Origin: Mallotus nudiflorus
Taxonomy: Eukaryota > Streptophyta > Magnoliopsida > Malpighiales > Euphorbiaceae
Length of the DNA stretch: 64,000 nucleotides
NCBI GenBank assembly: GCA_947683625.1
Contig: CANTUR010001081.1
Coordinates: forward strand, 512,736 to 576,735
Direction: 5' to 3'
The position numbers and the translations under genes were made by a program. Shown here one piece after another: positions 36,180 through 46,779 of this stretch (positions are counted from its first letter, which is position 1; each line of letters opens with the position of its first letter). The notes beneath the pieces are model-generated. The model searched no databases. It was not told the DNA's origin and saw nothing but the letters and a program-made list of their open reading frames with translations.

Positions 36180-36610
36180 AAATGAGAATGCTTATAAGCA
36201 GTGTTGATGCTCCTAACCAATGTGAGGATGCTTTTACGTAGTGGAAGGATGTTTCTAAGTAGTGAAAAGTGCTTATAAGCAATGAAGGTGCTTCTACGAA
36301 ATGTGTGAGTGCTTCCAAGTAGTGAAAGTGTTTTTAAGCAATGAGAAGATGCTTCTATGAAAATGAGAAGATGTTTCTAAGTAATGAAAATGCTTATAAG
36401 TAGTAAAAGTGCTTCTAAGCAATGATAAGATGCTTTTAAGTAGTGAAATTGCTGTTAAGCAATATGAATGCTTCTAAGTGATGAGTATGAGTTCTTCTAA
36501 GCAATTCGTGCTTCTAAGCAAATGAAAGTGACTGCTTCTAAGCAATGTGAAGGTGCTTCCAAGTGATGTGGGAGTGCTCTTAAGTGATGTAGGTGCTTTT
36601 AAACAATTAA
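36180..36610 (-). repeat. element D tandem array 2 (short 'gcttctaagcaatg' units)
   Basis: Degenerate units of roughly 20-40 bp built on 'tgcttctaagcaatgaaagtg'. Directly next to array 1 but unrelated in sequence. Confidence 0.85.
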
Positions 36611-37117
36611 TGAGGTAGTAGTGATGATGTAATAATGACACAATGATGATGCAATAATGACACAGTGATGATGCAATGATGATATAGTAATATGTAGTAA
36701 TTTTTCATTGTTGAGGATGTTATTTTAATGATTTAGAGTAAGATGTCCTTACAATGAATTTCCTTGCTCTTCTTCTTTTGCAAGATGTTGAGTTTTCTAA
36801 AGAAAATGGTGCACATGCAGTGCCTTTAGACAGATGGATTCCACATCAATGTACTTTGGTGTGAGTTTAGTGCATATCTTACGCTCAAATGGAAGTTTAA
36901 GGCTATATAAGTGAGTGTGCAAAGTATCAAAGTGCGCATAAAACCATAGAAGAGCGCGTGGAAGGAGGAGGTGTGCATGACTACATATGGGGGGCACATG
37001 GTCACACACTTCTCCCCTCTAAGCTTATTTAAACGACTATTTTTAAAAGTCTTGGGAGGCTTCATCCAGACTTCTTTGAGTGTTTTCTGACTTTTCTTAA
37101 CCCTTTTTATGTTTTAG
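36611..37117. other. spacer with small repeat in element D
   Basis: 36,615-36,695 has about three copies of 'gatgatgcaataatgacacagt'. The rest has no supported gene. Minus-strand frames at 36,797-37,065 overlap each other and have no domain. A stretch at about 36,900-37,020, read on the minus strand, resembles 34,750-34,850 of the D LTR. Confidence 0.6.
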
Positions 37118-38167
37118 GTGCTTTTTACTCTATTTTTGCTTATGTACTTCCATTTTCTTATACGTAAAATGGGATTCCCCAACATTCTTAAGGATCTAGA
37201 GGACATTTTTATTGAATTTGATATTGATCTTGAGGGTGACTTTGCAAAGGCTACTGGACCTAGTACATCTGCAGTAGGGACTAACACATCTAATGCTTAG
37301 AGTTCTCAACCATCTAGTCTTTTATGAGGAGATCTGATCCCTATTATTCATAGCTTGGAGACTCGCACTTGTTGCATCATCATCATAAGGTAGGTCCCTT
37401 TTTACCCTATTTATTTTGTTGTATGAGGTTGTTGTAGCTGTAGCTCTTGCCATAACTATCTATCTAGCTTTACTATAAATATTGACATTGATAACTCTTG
37501 CTTTATTTTCCTTTTATGATTATCTATTTACTGTAATGCTTTTCTTTTTAGCCTTTGTTACTGTTTTGATCCTATTTAGTGACAGAGAGAGAGAAATGTG
37601 TTAGTATTTAGTAGCTGTGTAAATGTTTAATAGCATACCTATTATTTGTAGCCCTGTAGGTATGTCACTATAGTATCTGGTAGTTTTAATAGAGTCATCA
37701 TGTATTATCAAGGTCTCCTGATGTGTGTGAAGTAGATGATTACTAGGAACAACTTTGATGGAGTCATTGCTACATTATCTTATGACTCATATGTGTCAAG
37801 TTAAATTTCCATGTATGCATTGATGGAGCAGTGGATGGACATGATGCATACTTTCCATCTACTTATCAGGGAGATGACTCTTACCCCTTTGGATTTTACC
37901 GCTATCATGGGCTTAAAATTTTTTAGAGAGCCTATTCCTTTCAATGAGGAGTAGTGTTCTACTACTATGGTGAGGAGGTGCCTCACATTGGATTTGCTTA
38001 GGGTGGTCACACCTATGAAGTCTAGTTGCCAGTATCTAACTCGTTACACAGAGTTTATTTCTTCCATACAGACTTTGTATGATAATGGTCATATCTCAGT
38101 AGAACAACTTATTTCTTCCATGCAAACATTTTATGATGATGGTCTTGTCTCAGTAGAATAACTGGCT
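37118..38167 (+). pseudogene. plant-mobile-domain-like ORF of element D, N-terminal part (antisense)
   Basis: Read on the plus strand, opposite to element D. A frame beginning near 37,118-37,151 gives MGFPNILKDLEDIFIEFDID and a Ser/Thr-rich tail. Broken frames then give LMEQWMDMMHTFHLLIREMT, LTPLDFTAIMGLKFF, REPIPFNEE and RCLTLDLLRV (37,822-38,000). The (W)...THTFH...GEMT.TP.DF..I.GL...G.P pattern is the start of the plant mobile domain (MAIN/MAIL1-like), which is also found in plant retroelements. ORFs antisense to pol near the 3' LTR are known in Tat-lineage elements; their role is not established. TR-GAG2 interrupts it; coding resumes after 42,417. Confidence 0.65.
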
Positions 38168-38172
38168 CATTA

Positions 38173-39152
38173 TGACGAGAATCCTAGTACGACAAGAAAT
38201 CCTAATCCATTAAGGATTCAAGATGTGACAAGCAATCCAAATCCAACAAGGATTGAAGATGTAATAAGGAATCCTAATAAAAAGAAAGGATTGAAGATGT
38301 GATAAGGAATCCAAATCCAATAAGGATTCAAGGTGTAATAAGGAATCCTAATCCAATAAGGATTGACAACCCTTTGACTTATGATGGAAGTCCAATCACA
38401 TGGGCATGTGTTAAGAATATGAAGGAAGCAGTATGGGCTCAAAATAAAAATCTAAATCAATTTAATCCATTTGATGCACATGGAATTAATTCTAGTCCAA
38501 AGCTTATTCATTTGGTATAAATTGAAGATTTAGGCCCAAATAGTGTTATTAGGTCCCATTTGGATGTATTAAGCTCAAAAGAGTAGCTACACATATTCCA
38601 ATCCCAAGATGAAGCCCAAATATGTGTTATTTTGTTTAATTAGTATTTAAAAATGAATTTTGAATTTGTTACTTATCCAAAACATTTTTAGAGAGTTTTA
38701 TTTTTAGTTATGAATTCTTTTCTTTAGCTTAATTGACAAGCAAAATAATTCCTTACCTTTAAGGATTTATTTTCTTATCTTTTAGGCATTTATTATCCTT
38801 ATATTTTAAGGATTTGTTTTAGTTTAGGTTTAGGATTAAGAATTCTTATAAATACCTTATTTTGTAGCCTATTTTGGGCATCTTTTTTATTAATCAAATA
38901 AAGTGACGAATTTTACTTCAAATTACATGGAGTTTATTCTTCAAACAAAATAGGTTGTTTGATAGTTCATTTGTCTTATCAATTAGAACATCCATATCTA
39001 ATTGTGGTGACTTCTTAATAGCTAGAGTTCTTAATTATTAGATAATTAAGGGTTCTAGTTTCCACCCAACTTGTTTTTTGGATGATCTAAGGTGTGGGTA
39101 TCAATAGATTGTTGCATATTTTGTTTGTTAGATAAACTCAGTTCACATCAGT
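38173..39152 (+). repeat. TR-GAG2 5' LTR
   Basis: 980 bp, paired with 41,430-42,416. The first 200 bp carry a minisatellite. TATA-like 'ttataaatacc' lies at about 38,847-38,857. Overlapping frames in both strands at 38,218-38,520 are by-products of the repeats. Confidence 0.92.
38186..38372 (+). repeat. U3 minisatellite with inverted repeats (about 37-bp unit)
   Basis: About five units of the type 'aatcctaatccaataagg' + 'attcaagatgtgacaagg'. Several units contain AATCCT...AGGATT, a 6-nt inverted repeat. The same array, more decayed, is in the right LTR (41,440-41,630). Its position at the LTR start suggests an enhancer-like role, by inference only. Confidence 0.85.
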
Positions 39153-39172
39153 TTGGTATATGAGCTTTGGCT

Positions 39173-39953
39173 CTAAGAATTAGGTTATGTATCCCTTTTT
39201 TTTAATTTGTTTATCATTCTTTATGTTTCTTCTTCTACTCCTTCTCATTACTTTCATCAACATTCTTTTTGTTCATCAATTTTTGTATTCAAATTCATTT
39301 TTTTCATCATTCATTATCATCTTTAATTTCATTTAGTTGTTTCCTTAAAGTCTTGCATCAAGTTTCAACCATTAAAAAAAAGAGAAAAAAAAAAGAAAAA
39401 GAAAAGAAAAGAAGAATTTGGTCATTTCTTAAAATCTTTAAGGTTCTTACAAGTCTTCTTGAAAATCTTTATCTTTCTTCATTTTTTTCTTGAAAATTCT
39501 TGATCAAATTCATTGGAATCTTAAAGTTTATTTAAGTTCTTTGTTCAAATCTTGACTAAATATCATAAATCTTGAAATTTTAAGTTACAAATTTGTTTTC
39601 TTGGGTTTCTTTTGTAAAAATTCATTTTTCCATTGTTTGTCATGGATATCTTTGTGGTTAAGATCAAATCTTGAGTAGATTATATCCTTATCTTTCTAGA
39701 TTTAGTCATATCTTCCTTTGTCCTAATCTTTATCTTATTTTAAATCTTTTCCTTGTCCTAAAGGGATTAGACAACTCCTTTTCCTTATAACATCTTCTTT
39801 TCTTATCCATAACTCATTTGTCTTATCTAGAACTCATTTTCCTTACCTATTAGGGTTAAATTTTTTTTTTCCTATTTCTTTTATTTTTGTGCAAATTAAA
39901 TCTAATTTGCTTATTTCTAGTCACCCAAACCTGCCAAATTCATCCAAATTACC
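39173..39953 (+). other. TR-GAG2 leader
   Basis: T-rich, no supported gene. An A-rich patch at 39,374-39,413 (aaaaaaagagaaaa...) creates a Lys-rich frame that I do not regard as coding. Confidence 0.6.
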
Positions 39954-41514
39954 AAACTTGAGGCTGTTGAGCATGAATTTGTATTGCAATGGAGATCTTT
40001 TATTTTGTAATGTGAATGATCCTGCTGCTTATTTGAGATGGGTATAAAAAGTAGATGATGTGTTTAAATGTAAAGAATATAGTGAGGTACAAAAGTGTAG
40101 ACTTGCTTCTCATCAATTCAAAATCTTGCTTATTTTTTGTGGAAAGATTTGATAGCATTATTGAGAGAGAATGGAAATAGTGAGGTTAGAAACTAGGAAT
40201 TAATGAAGAGGTTAATGACTAGAAATATTGTTCATTCTTATGTTAGGGATAAATATTATCTTAAATTGTAAAGGCTTAAATAAGAAGATGAGTTAAGTGT
40301 TGAAGCTTATGCTAAAAAGTTTAAGTTATTTGTAATTGTAAGTGATTTAGGAGAATTTGAAGGGTAGAAAATTAAAAGATTCATAAGTGGGCTTAAGAGT
40401 GAACTTAGATAAGATTTTGAGTTAGTTTTACAATGGAATCAGTTTTTGTCTTTTAAGGATGTCGCACTTGCTTTAGAGAAAGAGAGTTGGAGAAATAAAG
40501 TTGATAATGAGAGTGCTACTAATGTTGAAGTGGTGCTAAGTGATCATGAGGAGAAACAAGAACATCATTTATATTATCAAATTATGTAGGACAGAATTAT
40601 TCATGAAGAGAGGTGTGAAAAAGAATTATTCATGAAGAGAGGTGTATATAAGGAGTCCAAATTAGAGTGTGAATTTAAGAAGAATAAAAGTATTAAAACT
40701 ATTAAATTGGTTGAAAGACAAGTTAAGGAGAAGAATAAAGAGAAAGAGTGTCAACTTGAAATTTCACCTCCACAAGCAATATTTAAAGATTTGTTCATTA
40801 AACAAAAAATTGAAGAATTTTAATCTTCAAGTGAGAAGACTTTAGGGAGGGAACCAATGAAATTGAGAGAAAAGTAAAAAGTGAGCTGAGTGTTGAAATT
40901 GAGTTGAATGAGCAAAGTGGGAATAGTGGGAAACACTTGGTGAGAGAAAACAAGCAAGGCAAGAGTGAACAAAAAAACCTAGAGATTGAGATTATTAAAA
41001 TGGATAGAGAGTTATTTATTCATCATGATTATACTAATAACTTTACTCTTTGTTTTTCTAGTGCTTTAAAAGTTCTTTTGAAGAATATTATGCCATATAG
41101 AGATCCATTTAATGATGTTGTTGAAGTATCTTATGCCTACAAGGAATTCTATAGAGTCTTCATTCGAAGCAAGAAGAATATGAGATATTCATGTTTTAAG
41201 TTTACAAGGAACCCACAAGAATACAATTCCTATAAGTGTGTGAAATTAAGTTATGTGCTCCAAGTTAGAATGAAGTTCAAGTTGTTTTGAAGCTGCTTGT
41301 GTGGATCCTTACACTAAAGGAGAAATTTTCAGCCAAGAAGTTTGTGTTTGACCCCAAAGGAATTATGAATTTATCAATTTTAGAAGATGGGCATGATTCG
41401 AGGATGAATCATTTTGAGGAATGGGGGAATGATGAGAATCCTAGTATAATAAGAAATCCTAATCTAATAAGGATTCAAGATGTGACAAGCAATCTAAATC
41501 TAACAAGGATTTAA
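39954..41514 (+). pseudogene. TR-GAG2 gag with novel C-terminal domain
   Basis: The gag half (39,954-40,560, broken by a few stops) reads NVNDPAAYLRWV, CKEYSEVQKCRLASHQF, VRN-ELMKRLMTRNIVHSYV, FKLFVIVSDLGEFEG, IKRFISGLKSELR, DVALALEKESWRNKVDNES and VVLSDHEEKQE, homologous to TR-GAG1 gag. The middle (40,632-40,823) is Lys/Glu-rich. The C-terminal domain (40,990-41,400) reads LFIHHDYTNNF, MPYRDPFNDVVEVSYAY, SKKNMRYSCFKFTR, QEYNSYK and KKFVFDPKG. It closes HFEEWGNDENP, where FEEWGN spans the PPT and the frame continues into the 3' LTR to 41,514. One frameshift or stop separates 41,290 from the last part. Function of the C-terminal domain unknown. Confidence 0.8.
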
Positions 41515-42416
41515 GATGTAACAAGGAATCCTAATAAAAAAAAAAGATTCAATATGTGAAATGGAATGCAAATCCAAAAAGGATTTAAGGTGTAACAAGA
41601 AATCCTAATCCAATAAGGATTGACGATTGTTTGACTTATAATGGAAGTTCAATCACATGGGCATGTGTTAAGAAGATGAAGGAAGCAGTATAGGCTCAAA
41701 GTACAAATCTAAATCAATATAATCCATTTGATGCACATGGAATTAATTTTGGTCCAAAGCTTACTCCTTTGGTGCAAATTGAAGATTTAGGCCCAAATAG
41801 TATCATTGGGTCCAATTTGGATGTATTAAGCTCAAAGGAGTAGCTACACATATTCCAAGCCCAAAATGAAGCCCAAATATGTGCTATTTAGATTAATTAG
41901 TATTTAAAAACAAATTTTGGATTTGTTACTTATCCAAAACATTTTTAAAGAGTTTATTTTTAGTTAGGAATACTTTTTTTTAGCTTAGTTGACAAGCAAA
42001 ATAATTCCTTACCTTTAAGGATTTATTTTCTGATCTTTTAAGGATTTATTGTCCTTATCTTTAAAGGATTTATTTTAGTTTAGGTTTAGGATTAAGAATT
42101 CTTATAAATATCTTATTTTATAGCCTATTTTGGGCATCTTTTTGAACATTCAAATAAAGTGACAAAATTTGCTTCAAATTACTTAGAGTTTTATTCTTTG
42201 AACTTTCTAAACAAAATAGGTTGTTTGATAGTTCACTTGTCTTATCAATTAGAACATTCATATCTAATTGAGATGACTTCCTGATAGCTAGAGTTCTTAA
42301 TTATTAGATAATTAAGGTTTCTAGTTTCCACCCAACTTGTTTTTTAGATGATATAAGGTGTGGTTATCAATAGATTGTTGTAGGTTTTGTTTATTAGATA
42401 AACTCAGTTCACATCA
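41430..42416 (+). repeat. TR-GAG2 3' LTR
   Basis: 987 bp, paired with 38,173-39,152 with scattered differences. Begins TGATGAGAATCC immediately after the PPT; ends TTCACATCA. Confidence 0.92.
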
Positions 42417-43990
42417 CATTGCTTTTTATTTTATTTATTGAGTGTTATTATCTTCCCATACCCTTCAGGTAAGGGTGATATGCAATTGCTATTTGTCTTG
42501 ATAGATATGGATGGCTTGCCAAGGTATTGCTGGGGCATTGCTGCCTTTGCTCATATGTACTTAGGCCTTCACGTAGCATGCTAAGGTGGCTCAAGGATCT
42601 ATGAATGCTTGTTTGTGCTAGACATGAGTAGGAGTTCTATTGTTTATTCTTTTGCTTTTGGGTTTGTTATTACTGATCCTTTGATTTTAATATATCTAGG
42701 CATATGAGTTTGGGATTCTCCCTCGTCCATCCATTGAGCATTTCTAGGAGGATGGCTTCCCTCATTATTTTGGGTAGATTAGGAAGACTATTAATTTGAT
42801 TAAGGATTGCATGATAACTCAGGACCATATGGGGAAGTTGTACCCTAATCAGGTATGTCTAATTCTTATTGTGTTGGTTGTTTCTTTCTTAGGGATCTTT
42901 TGTTCATTGTTGCCCTTTGAGTATATTTTTCTTCACTGGTGGGTGGTAAGGTCTCATTAGACGATAAAGATGATGGTTGCATGGCAACTGATGAAGAGAC
43001 GGGTGTTGCTCTCTAGCCTCATTAGTAGAGTGTGGTATTTAGTCGAGTGAGTCCATCATTGGTGGCATGGCCCATATATAAGGAGAGATCATGTTCCTTC
43101 TCCTAGTTACATGTTTTGGGGTCACAAGCTTTGTGGTGATGATTTTGTTGCTGTTATGATTGGATTCCCATCTAAAAGCCTTTTAAAGAGTGTAGGTTTG
43201 CTTCATGCTGATGTATTGATCCCTCAGCTGATTGATGTTATAGCTATTGGGACCTTTCCTTCACCTCCAACTTTTCAAGCAAATGCATCTCATCCTTTGG
43301 GTTTTAGGATTAGGCCATCAAAAGGGTCATCAAAAATCACTTCTTCTATTCTATTAAGCCTTTATTCCTGTTTTAGAACAAGCATATAGCAAACTTTATT
43401 AGTAATAAACTATAATTAACATGAGTTATGAGAACTTATCTATGGCAACATCGGAGGAGGATGAGGGTACATTTCGTACTGAGGCAATAGCCCATGCCAA
43501 TGGTGTGGCTTTTGGTAGTACTATTTTTAGGGACTTGACAATTTAGCCATCTTTATCTTTACTTGGGACCGATATCCTTGGTAGAGTAATGAGTTTTAAT
43601 TTTCCTAGACCTAGCTTTCCTCAGTCAAGTATTGCTCCTACTAATGCTACCTATTTTCATGTTCTCCACTTATTCTTACATGTGTTTCATTTATCTAATG
43701 AGTGGTGGTTGACTTATTTTCTTTCTTTTGTAGATTCATGTCTCCTCTAGTCAATACTTGTATACTATTACAAGGAGTGCACAACAGTGCTTTTTGGAGT
43801 TTGCTACCACTTAGAGAGTATGCCTTCTTCATTATACCTATTTATTTTATATGCATACTTTATGTATGAGTATATGATATGCAATGTGTAATGTAGGTTG
43901 AGCACCATCTTGCTAGTCATGAATGGAAGTGGGAGCGTGCAACTTATTATGATCGTATCAGCGAGCTAGAGTTATGGTTATCGTCCTTTA
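42417..43990 (+). pseudogene. plant-mobile-domain-like ORF of element D, C-terminal part (antisense)
   Basis: This continues 37,118-38,167 after TR-GAG2. Frames give LDRYGWLAK, WGIAAFAHMYLGLHVAC (the W(G)...A.LY..L..AC core of the domain, about 42,520-42,590) and later MFWGHKLCGDDFVAVMIGFP (43,111-43,170). Near the end, VEHHLASHEWKWERATYYDR and ISELELWLSSF (43,890-43,990) look like a short coiled-coil tail. Many stops. The block is cut at about 43,990 by the truncated LTR of element C. Confidence 0.6.
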
Positions 43991-44635
43991 CTCCTCAAAC
44001 TAGTAAGATCACTATTGTTTTCTAGTAAGCCTTCACAACTTGTTATTCTTCTTCTAAAAAATCTCCTACCAATAAATCATAAAGAATTTTATGTACTGCC
44101 TGAAGAAAAGTTTATAGATCCTTAGGAAGAAGAGAACCAAAATTACAGAAAAGAATGTTGAAGATTGAGAATTTCTCTTTTTTTTAAAGGAGCATAAGCT
44201 TCTTTTTATAGGAAAAAACCAAAAAACCCTTTTTCTTACATATTGAAAAGTTCCAATTTTAAAAGGACTTTATTTCATAAAAAATTAGATAAATCCCAAA
44301 AAAATTTAGGAAAAAATTTTTAGCCAATCAAAACTGAGGAAAATTTTTTATTTTTTGTAAAAATACAAAAAACACATAATTCTAATCGAAATTCTATAAT
44401 TCTAATTTTTTAATTTTTAATTATAAAAAGACCCCTGAAAGAAATAAAAATTTTCAATTAGGTCTTAAAAAGTATTACAATTAAGTCCTTAAAAAACCAA
44501 TGAAACTCTTTTTGAAAATGCATTCAAACTTTTGAGGTTTCAAACTTCAAGTGTTGAAGACCTACTTATAACATTTTCATCATTGGAGTCCTTTATCGAA
44601 TCCATATTTTATTATCCCGAAATTGGGTGTTTACA
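43990..44635 (-). repeat. element C 3' LTR, truncated
   Basis: On the minus strand it begins TGTAAACACCCAATTTCGGG (44,635). It runs collinear with 56,556-55,850 of the 5' LTR down to 'cactagtttgag'-like sequence near 43,990. The remaining 1.5 kb of the LTR is missing, and no target duplication is present. Confidence 0.85.
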
Positions 44636-44651
44636 GTTGCCTACCTTTGTC
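44636..44651 (-). promoter_or_regulatory. polypurine tract of element C
   Basis: GACAAAGGTAGGCAAC on the minus strand, directly before the LTR start. Confidence 0.75.
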
Positions 44652-44804
44652 ATTATTTGCTTAACAAATTATGGCAAAGCAAATAAGCACACAATTTCTT
44701 AAAATAAAGTTTGAGTACTTGTGCTTTTTAAGGTTTATACTTGTAAGCAATCATTAGTTCATGATGAATGCTTATGTTGTTGTACAACACTAGGCATAAA
44801 ATTA

Positions 44805-45895
44805 AAACATCTAAGGAAACACTATACTTGGACATATAGCATTGGTTTTTTATGGACACATTATACTCAATCTTATAATGTTAACTATACTCGATCGTAC
44901 AGTCTGAATCGGAAGGATGCATTGTACTCAGTCATACAATGTCAACTATACTCGGTCATATAGTCTAAATGAAAGGATACATTGTACTCAGTCATATAAT
45001 GTCAAATACACTCGGTCGTGTAGTTTAAAAGGAAGGATACATTGTACTTGGTCATACAATGTCGACTATACTCGGTCATATAGTCTAAATTAAAATGACA
45101 CATTGCACTTAGTCATACAATGTTGACTATACTTTGTCATATAGTCTAAATCGAAATTACACATTGCACTCAATCGTACAATGTCGACTATACTTGATCG
45201 CATAGTCTAATTGAAAGGATACATCATACTCGATCACATGATGTCGACTACAGTCAAACGTATAGTTTGAATTAAAAGAGGTGCATTGTACTCGGTCGTA
45301 CAATGTTGACTACACTCTGTCGTATAGTCTGAATTGAAATAGGTTCATTGCATTCAATCATACAATGTCAACTACACTTGGTCATATAGTTTGATTTAAA
45401 GGATACATCATACTCAGTAATATGATGTCGACTACACTTGAACATATAGTCTAAATTAAAAGAGGTGCATTGTACTCAGTCATAGGTCATACAATGTTGA
45501 CTACACTCAATTGTATAGTCTAAATTGAATTGACACATTGCACTCGATCATACAATGTCAACTACACTCAGTCATATAGACTGAATTGAAATAGGTACAT
45601 TGTACTTGGTCATACAATTTTGACTACACTTGGTCATATAGTCTGATTAAAAAGATACATCATACTCAATCGTATGATGTCAACTACACTCGAATGTATA
45701 GTCTGAATTAAAAATGGTGCATTGTACTCAATCATACAATGTCGACTACACTCAGTTATATAGTCTGAATTAAATTAACACATTGCACTCGGTCGTATAA
45801 TGTCGACTACACTTGGTCGTATAGTATGAATTGAAATAGGTACATTGTACTCGATCGTACAATGTCGACTATACTCTGTCATATAGTCGAAATTC
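44805..45895 (-). repeat. hairpin satellite of element C (about 60-bp unit, roughly 17-18 units)
   Basis: Contiguous units alternate two palindromic modules. Module 1 is an ACATTGTAC stem with GTACAATGT and a 6-nt loop like TCGATC (perfect at 45,842-45,865). Module 2 is GACTATA with TATAGTC around a CTCGGTCA-like loop. Some units use ACATCATAC with GTATGATGT (45,657-45,680), both stem halves changed together. The array lies between the PPT and the antisense ORF. Confidence 0.93.
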
Positions 45896-46779
45896 TCTTA
45901 TGCTAACAATTTAGTAATTCAAGGAATTATCAAATCATGTAGCATTGCAATTTAAGACTAAATTGTAAGAGAAATGTTGGACTTAAATGCAAATGAAGTT
46001 AAGGGACTAAAGTCGATGTTTGCCACTTTAATATAATATTTTCATTTTGTCGATCCATTTCTTCATTTCTCATCCATTTTTTTTCTTTGTTTTTCTTTTC
46101 CTTTCTCTTGATTTTCAAATCTTATTTCTTCAATTATCTTTTTATCTGACCTCTAATTTGAGATCCGACTGATCCTATGGCTCACCCACAATGCAGACTA
46201 TGTGGAAGCAACTCTAAATAATTAGATCTAGTCATATCTCAACTACATTTCCCTTAAAATTGTCTAGCACTCAATGAAAGGGAAGAGGTGATCCCTCTGA
46301 CTTGCTTGCACCTTCACAGATGCTCATAGGCTGGAGATGAGGTCAATTTCTCTTTTATCTTTAATTCTATTAAAAAATTATATTCCTGTCAGTACATTAA
46401 TTTATTTATGCATGCAATTATAGAACATCTCTTATATACAAATTATACAAAATTGCATGAAATTGTCAATTTTAAAGCAAAATTTTGCAAAATTGGTTTT
46501 GTCAGGGGACTAATAGAATTTAGTCATATTTCTAGATTTATGGTCAAAAATCTAAATTCCGGATCAAAATTTTTGAATTTCTGATAAAAAATCTAGAAAT
46601 ACCAATCGAAAATCTAGATTTCCAATTGAAATTCTACATTTTCTATTGAAAATGCAATCTTCCAATCTTTATTTTTTTACCCAAAGGTAGAAATGAAAAA
46701 ACCAAAAGTTAATAAAGGAAGATAGTCTTGTCATTTTATGAATTTTATTCAGAAATCATTGAAATTCTTGGGTTGCTTT
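45896..46779. other. spacer in element C 3' region
   Basis: AT-rich. At 46,530-46,680 'aaaatctagatttccaattg'-type words repeat, giving a weak short repeat. No coding sequence supported. Confidence 0.5.

Larger units (their letters stand above)
38173..42416 (+). mobile_element. TR-GAG2: gag-only LTR retrotransposon (4.2 kb)
   Basis: LTRs lie at 38,173-39,152 and 41,430-42,416. Flanking 5-bp sequences are CATTA (38,168-38,172) and CATTG (42,417-42,421). LTR ends are TGA(C/T)GAGAATCC ... TTCACATCA. A Met-type PBS (TGGTATATGAGC, 39,156-39,167) and a PPT (GAGGAATGGGGGAA, 41,416-41,429) are present. The interior codes only for a gag with the same C-terminal domain as TR-GAG1; no enzyme domain is present. 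I see no similarity between its LTRs and those of TR-GAG1. It is inserted in element D's antisense ORF. Confidence 0.9.

Noticed and set aside
38218..38520. Overlapping frames on both strands with repeated NPNPIRI-type peptides
   Set aside because: They are translations of the LTR minisatellite.
39269..39493. 74-codon frame with a Lys-rich centre
   Set aside because: Produced by an A-rich tract in the TR-GAG2 leader, with no start context or domain.
44805..45895. CRISPR-like regular repeat array
   Set aside because: Units are contiguous with no unique spacers, and the context is an LTR retrotransposon in plant-type DNA. It is a satellite.
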